Below are positions 62,128 through 64,000 of a stretch of 64,000 bases of DNA, piece after piece. The notes under the pieces are model-generated. The model did not search any database. It was not told the DNA's origin and saw only the letters and a list, made by a program, of their open reading frames with translations. The DNA is from Alviniconcha marisindica. Taxonomy: Eukaryota > Mollusca > Gastropoda > Provannidae. A program made the translations under genes and the position numbers. The stretch lies in assembly GCA_018857735.1 (NCBI GenBank), contig JABMCL010001678.1, forward strand, positions 31,001 through 95,000. Direction: 5' to 3'. Every line of letters begins with the position of its first letter. The first letter of the stretch is position 1.

Positions 62128-62770
62128 AATCTGTCGGATGCAACACAGGACACAATGTTTGTTTTGATTTAATCCTTGAATTTAATGATTGCTATCAATC
62201 TGTGGGGAAAATAAACATCCATCATTTATAACAAGACAGTAAAACTTAAATTGACTCAATTCACTTTTTATTTCATATTCAAAATCATAACAATGATGTC
62301 CTGTGTTACATCCGACAGACTGCCACCTTTTATTTTTTTAATAAAATGAAAATGAAACACAACACTGAATCAAAATAGGATGTGTTTATTAGAATTTATG
62401 AAGCATAGTTGTTTCCATGACTGCAGCATGAAATAAGGTCATCAACGACATTTTTTTACATTTTATCTGTTGGATGTAACGATTATTATTATTATTATTG
62501 CTCACAATACACAGCTTATAAAATAACATTGCTGATTTCCCTACACTGCAACAAAATGTTACCAGCTGATTTAGTAGTGGTTTTAATGACTGCAACACTA
62601 AACAAGTTGCTTGTATAGTTGTAATTTTGTCAAAGGCCCTTTTTCAGCATTTTATCTGTTGGATGTAACAACTCTATGGTGGACACAACACTTCCTTTCC
62701 TGTAAAACATATGCACAGCTAATAAAATCACTTAGTTTCCTACATCTGACACATTGCTGTAAATACTGAA
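62128..62770. repeat. Degenerate repeats with a shared CTGTTGGATGTAAC box
   Basis: The box occurs at 62131 (CTGTCGGATGCAAC), inverted at 62306-62319, and directly at 62467 and 62656. The first two form 23-base inverted arms (62130-62152 and 62297-62319). Segments after the last two copies also align (CACAGCTWATAAAATMAC, TTTCCTACA). Spacing is about 175-190 bases. Confidence 0.6.
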
Positions 62771-63186
62771 CAAGGCCAAAACCATTATTTAAAGTAATGC
62801 ACTGCGGATGCCTCGCACATCAGAGGACACATGGAATATGTAACACTGGACAGTCAGTAGTGACTTAGAAAAAGTACAGCCAGTTCATTATTATTCTTTC
62901 ATTGACAAAACAGAAAACCATGTGAATTACAAATGTACATTCACCCTATACCCTATCGTTAACAGCAGGTAAAATTCAATTATGAAAGACATTGATTTGG
63001 CATTCAAGTCTCACTACCTGGAATAACAACTGTAACACATTGTAAGTAACCAGAAACAGTAATGCAAAATCTGGAAACTGATGACAAAGCATAGAGAATT
63101 TCCCATGTTAACACTAATTCTTCCCATCCTAATAAATTTAAAAGATTTGTTTTCAGTGAGTTGGCACTTCAGCATTGAGACATATC

Positions 63187-63192
63187 TTTATT
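63187..63192 (-). promoter_or_regulatory. Poly(A) signal of the gene entering from the right
   Basis: The reverse complement reads AGAAATAAAGATAT, about 60 bases after the stop codon of the 63319-63251 exon. A good position for cleavage near 63170. Confidence 0.5.
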
Positions 63193-63250
63193 TCTCTGCT
63201 GTTCCTAAGTACTGCAGTGCTTCCCAGGACGAATCTGGCTTCATGCTCCA

Positions 63251-63319
63251 CTAATGTTGTCCCTGCTGTGTCATGAAAAACACTTGCTCTTGCCCTTTTG
63301 GAGCATCGACCTCTTTAGC
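63251..63319 (-). CDS. Terminal coding exon of an unidentified gene
   Basis: After a strong acceptor (ATGTTTCTTTTCAG) the phase-0 frame reads AKEVDAPKGQEQVFFM and TQQGQH, then TAG, followed by an AATAAA. The other phases also reach stops, so the frame is a choice based on the least biased composition. The product is not recognised. The rest of the gene must lie beyond 64000 or in exons between 63320 and 64000 that I could not identify. Confidence 0.4.
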   Translation of the reverse strand, partial: AKEVDAPKGQEQVFFMTQQGQH

Positions 63320-64000
63320 CTGAAAAGAAACATGAAATGTGTACAAAATTAGGCAATATAACAACTGTCTTTGAGGATGTCTCCTTATTTATAGGTATGC
63401 AACTCTGGAGACCTACATTCATATAAGATATTGTGTGTGTCTGCACGCGCACGTGTGTGTGTTTTGACTTTCCCCCGAATATATATATCTATATCAGACA
63501 TTAGGTAATATTACTAACATATATAGTGCTGTAGTTGAAACATAATAACACAAATACCAGGTTACCCCCTCCTTTTTTAAATTTCTGTTCATTTGGTCTT
63601 TCCATCCCTACTAACTTCCACCCCCACCCTACATTGTGCCACAGTGTATTGTATTTTGTGTTGTATGAATTTTTTGTCTTCATGTTGCATATTTATAGTG
63701 AATTGTCACAATAATTCTACTTTATATGCTGCACTGTATTGTATTTGTACTGCAATGCACATATAAAACTACATCAGTTAAGAAATTTTATTCTGGCTTT
63801 CACTAGTTTCAGCACACACTTTAGAATGCATCTGTCCTGCTAGAAATAGAATCAAAAACAATAACAATATGCTTTATTCATCCCAGGGAAATGGGAAGGC
63901 CTGGGAAGATAAAATAAAAATAAAAAAACATCTCCCTAATCACAATGTTAATGTCATGGTAATGCTTCTTTTCTTTTTTCTTCTTTTTGTTGTTGTTGTT
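63320..64000. other. Probable intron of the right-hand gene
   Basis: AT-rich with GT-rich (63431-63461) and T-rich stretches. The string GCTTTATTCATCCCAGGGAA at 63871 recurs near 19145 and marks a dispersed repeat. Nothing coding is seen. Confidence 0.4.

Overview
This window is animal nuclear DNA, most likely from an invertebrate and plausibly a gastropod mollusc. It shows spliced genes with GT-AG introns, long (CA)n, (TA)n and (GA)n microsatellites, many poly-C/poly-G tracts, tRNA-derived SINEs and many decayed non-LTR retrotransposons. The mollusc assignment is an inference from repeat style only. There are no operons, CRISPR arrays or phage-like modules. No obviously new biological system is visible; the value lies in two host genes that can be modelled and in a layered record of repeats.

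Host genes. (1) On the plus strand, 11.36-13.5 kb, one large exon encodes a 712-residue basic, serine-rich protein. Its C-terminus looks like a Tantalus domain (PRR14/PRR14L family). (2) On the minus strand, ten coding exons between 55.9 and 27.4 kb join with consistent reading phase into 710 codons. The product resembles the coiled-coil protein CCDC62. A possible terminal exon and poly(A) signal lie near 24.2-23.65 kb. The two genes converge tail to tail. (3) At 63.2-63.3 kb (minus) there is what looks like the last coding exon of another gene that starts beyond the right edge.

Repeats, left to right. A Ty3/gypsy RNase H relic (0-0.5 kb); an L2/CR1-like LINE (1.65-3.85 kb, minus); a three-copy short repeat (4.5-5.2 kb); a cluster of one tRNA-derived SINE family on the minus strand (6.2-7.55 and 9.9-10.2 kb) with a Tx1/L1-like LINE between the pieces; short tandem repeats (15.6-17.0 kb) followed by an array of three ~535-bp units, each with three spaced copies of one box (17.1-18.7 kb); a broken THAP-domain fragment (20.0-20.2 kb); further LINE relics at 22.4-23.5, 25.8-26.8, 33.3-35.8, 36.2-39.95 (I-like with RNase H) and 52.5-53.06 kb; three families of inverted-repeat elements (MITEs), one nested inside another at 49.7-51.0 kb and one carrying a tRNA-derived SINE at 42.3-43.3 kb; and a DIRS-like element (57.6-61.5 kb).

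Most of the repeat mass between 24 and 55 kb lies inside CCDC62 introns, which explains why a ~2.1-kb coding sequence is spread over 28 kb. All calls come from reading the sequence and recalling protein families; no database search was run.
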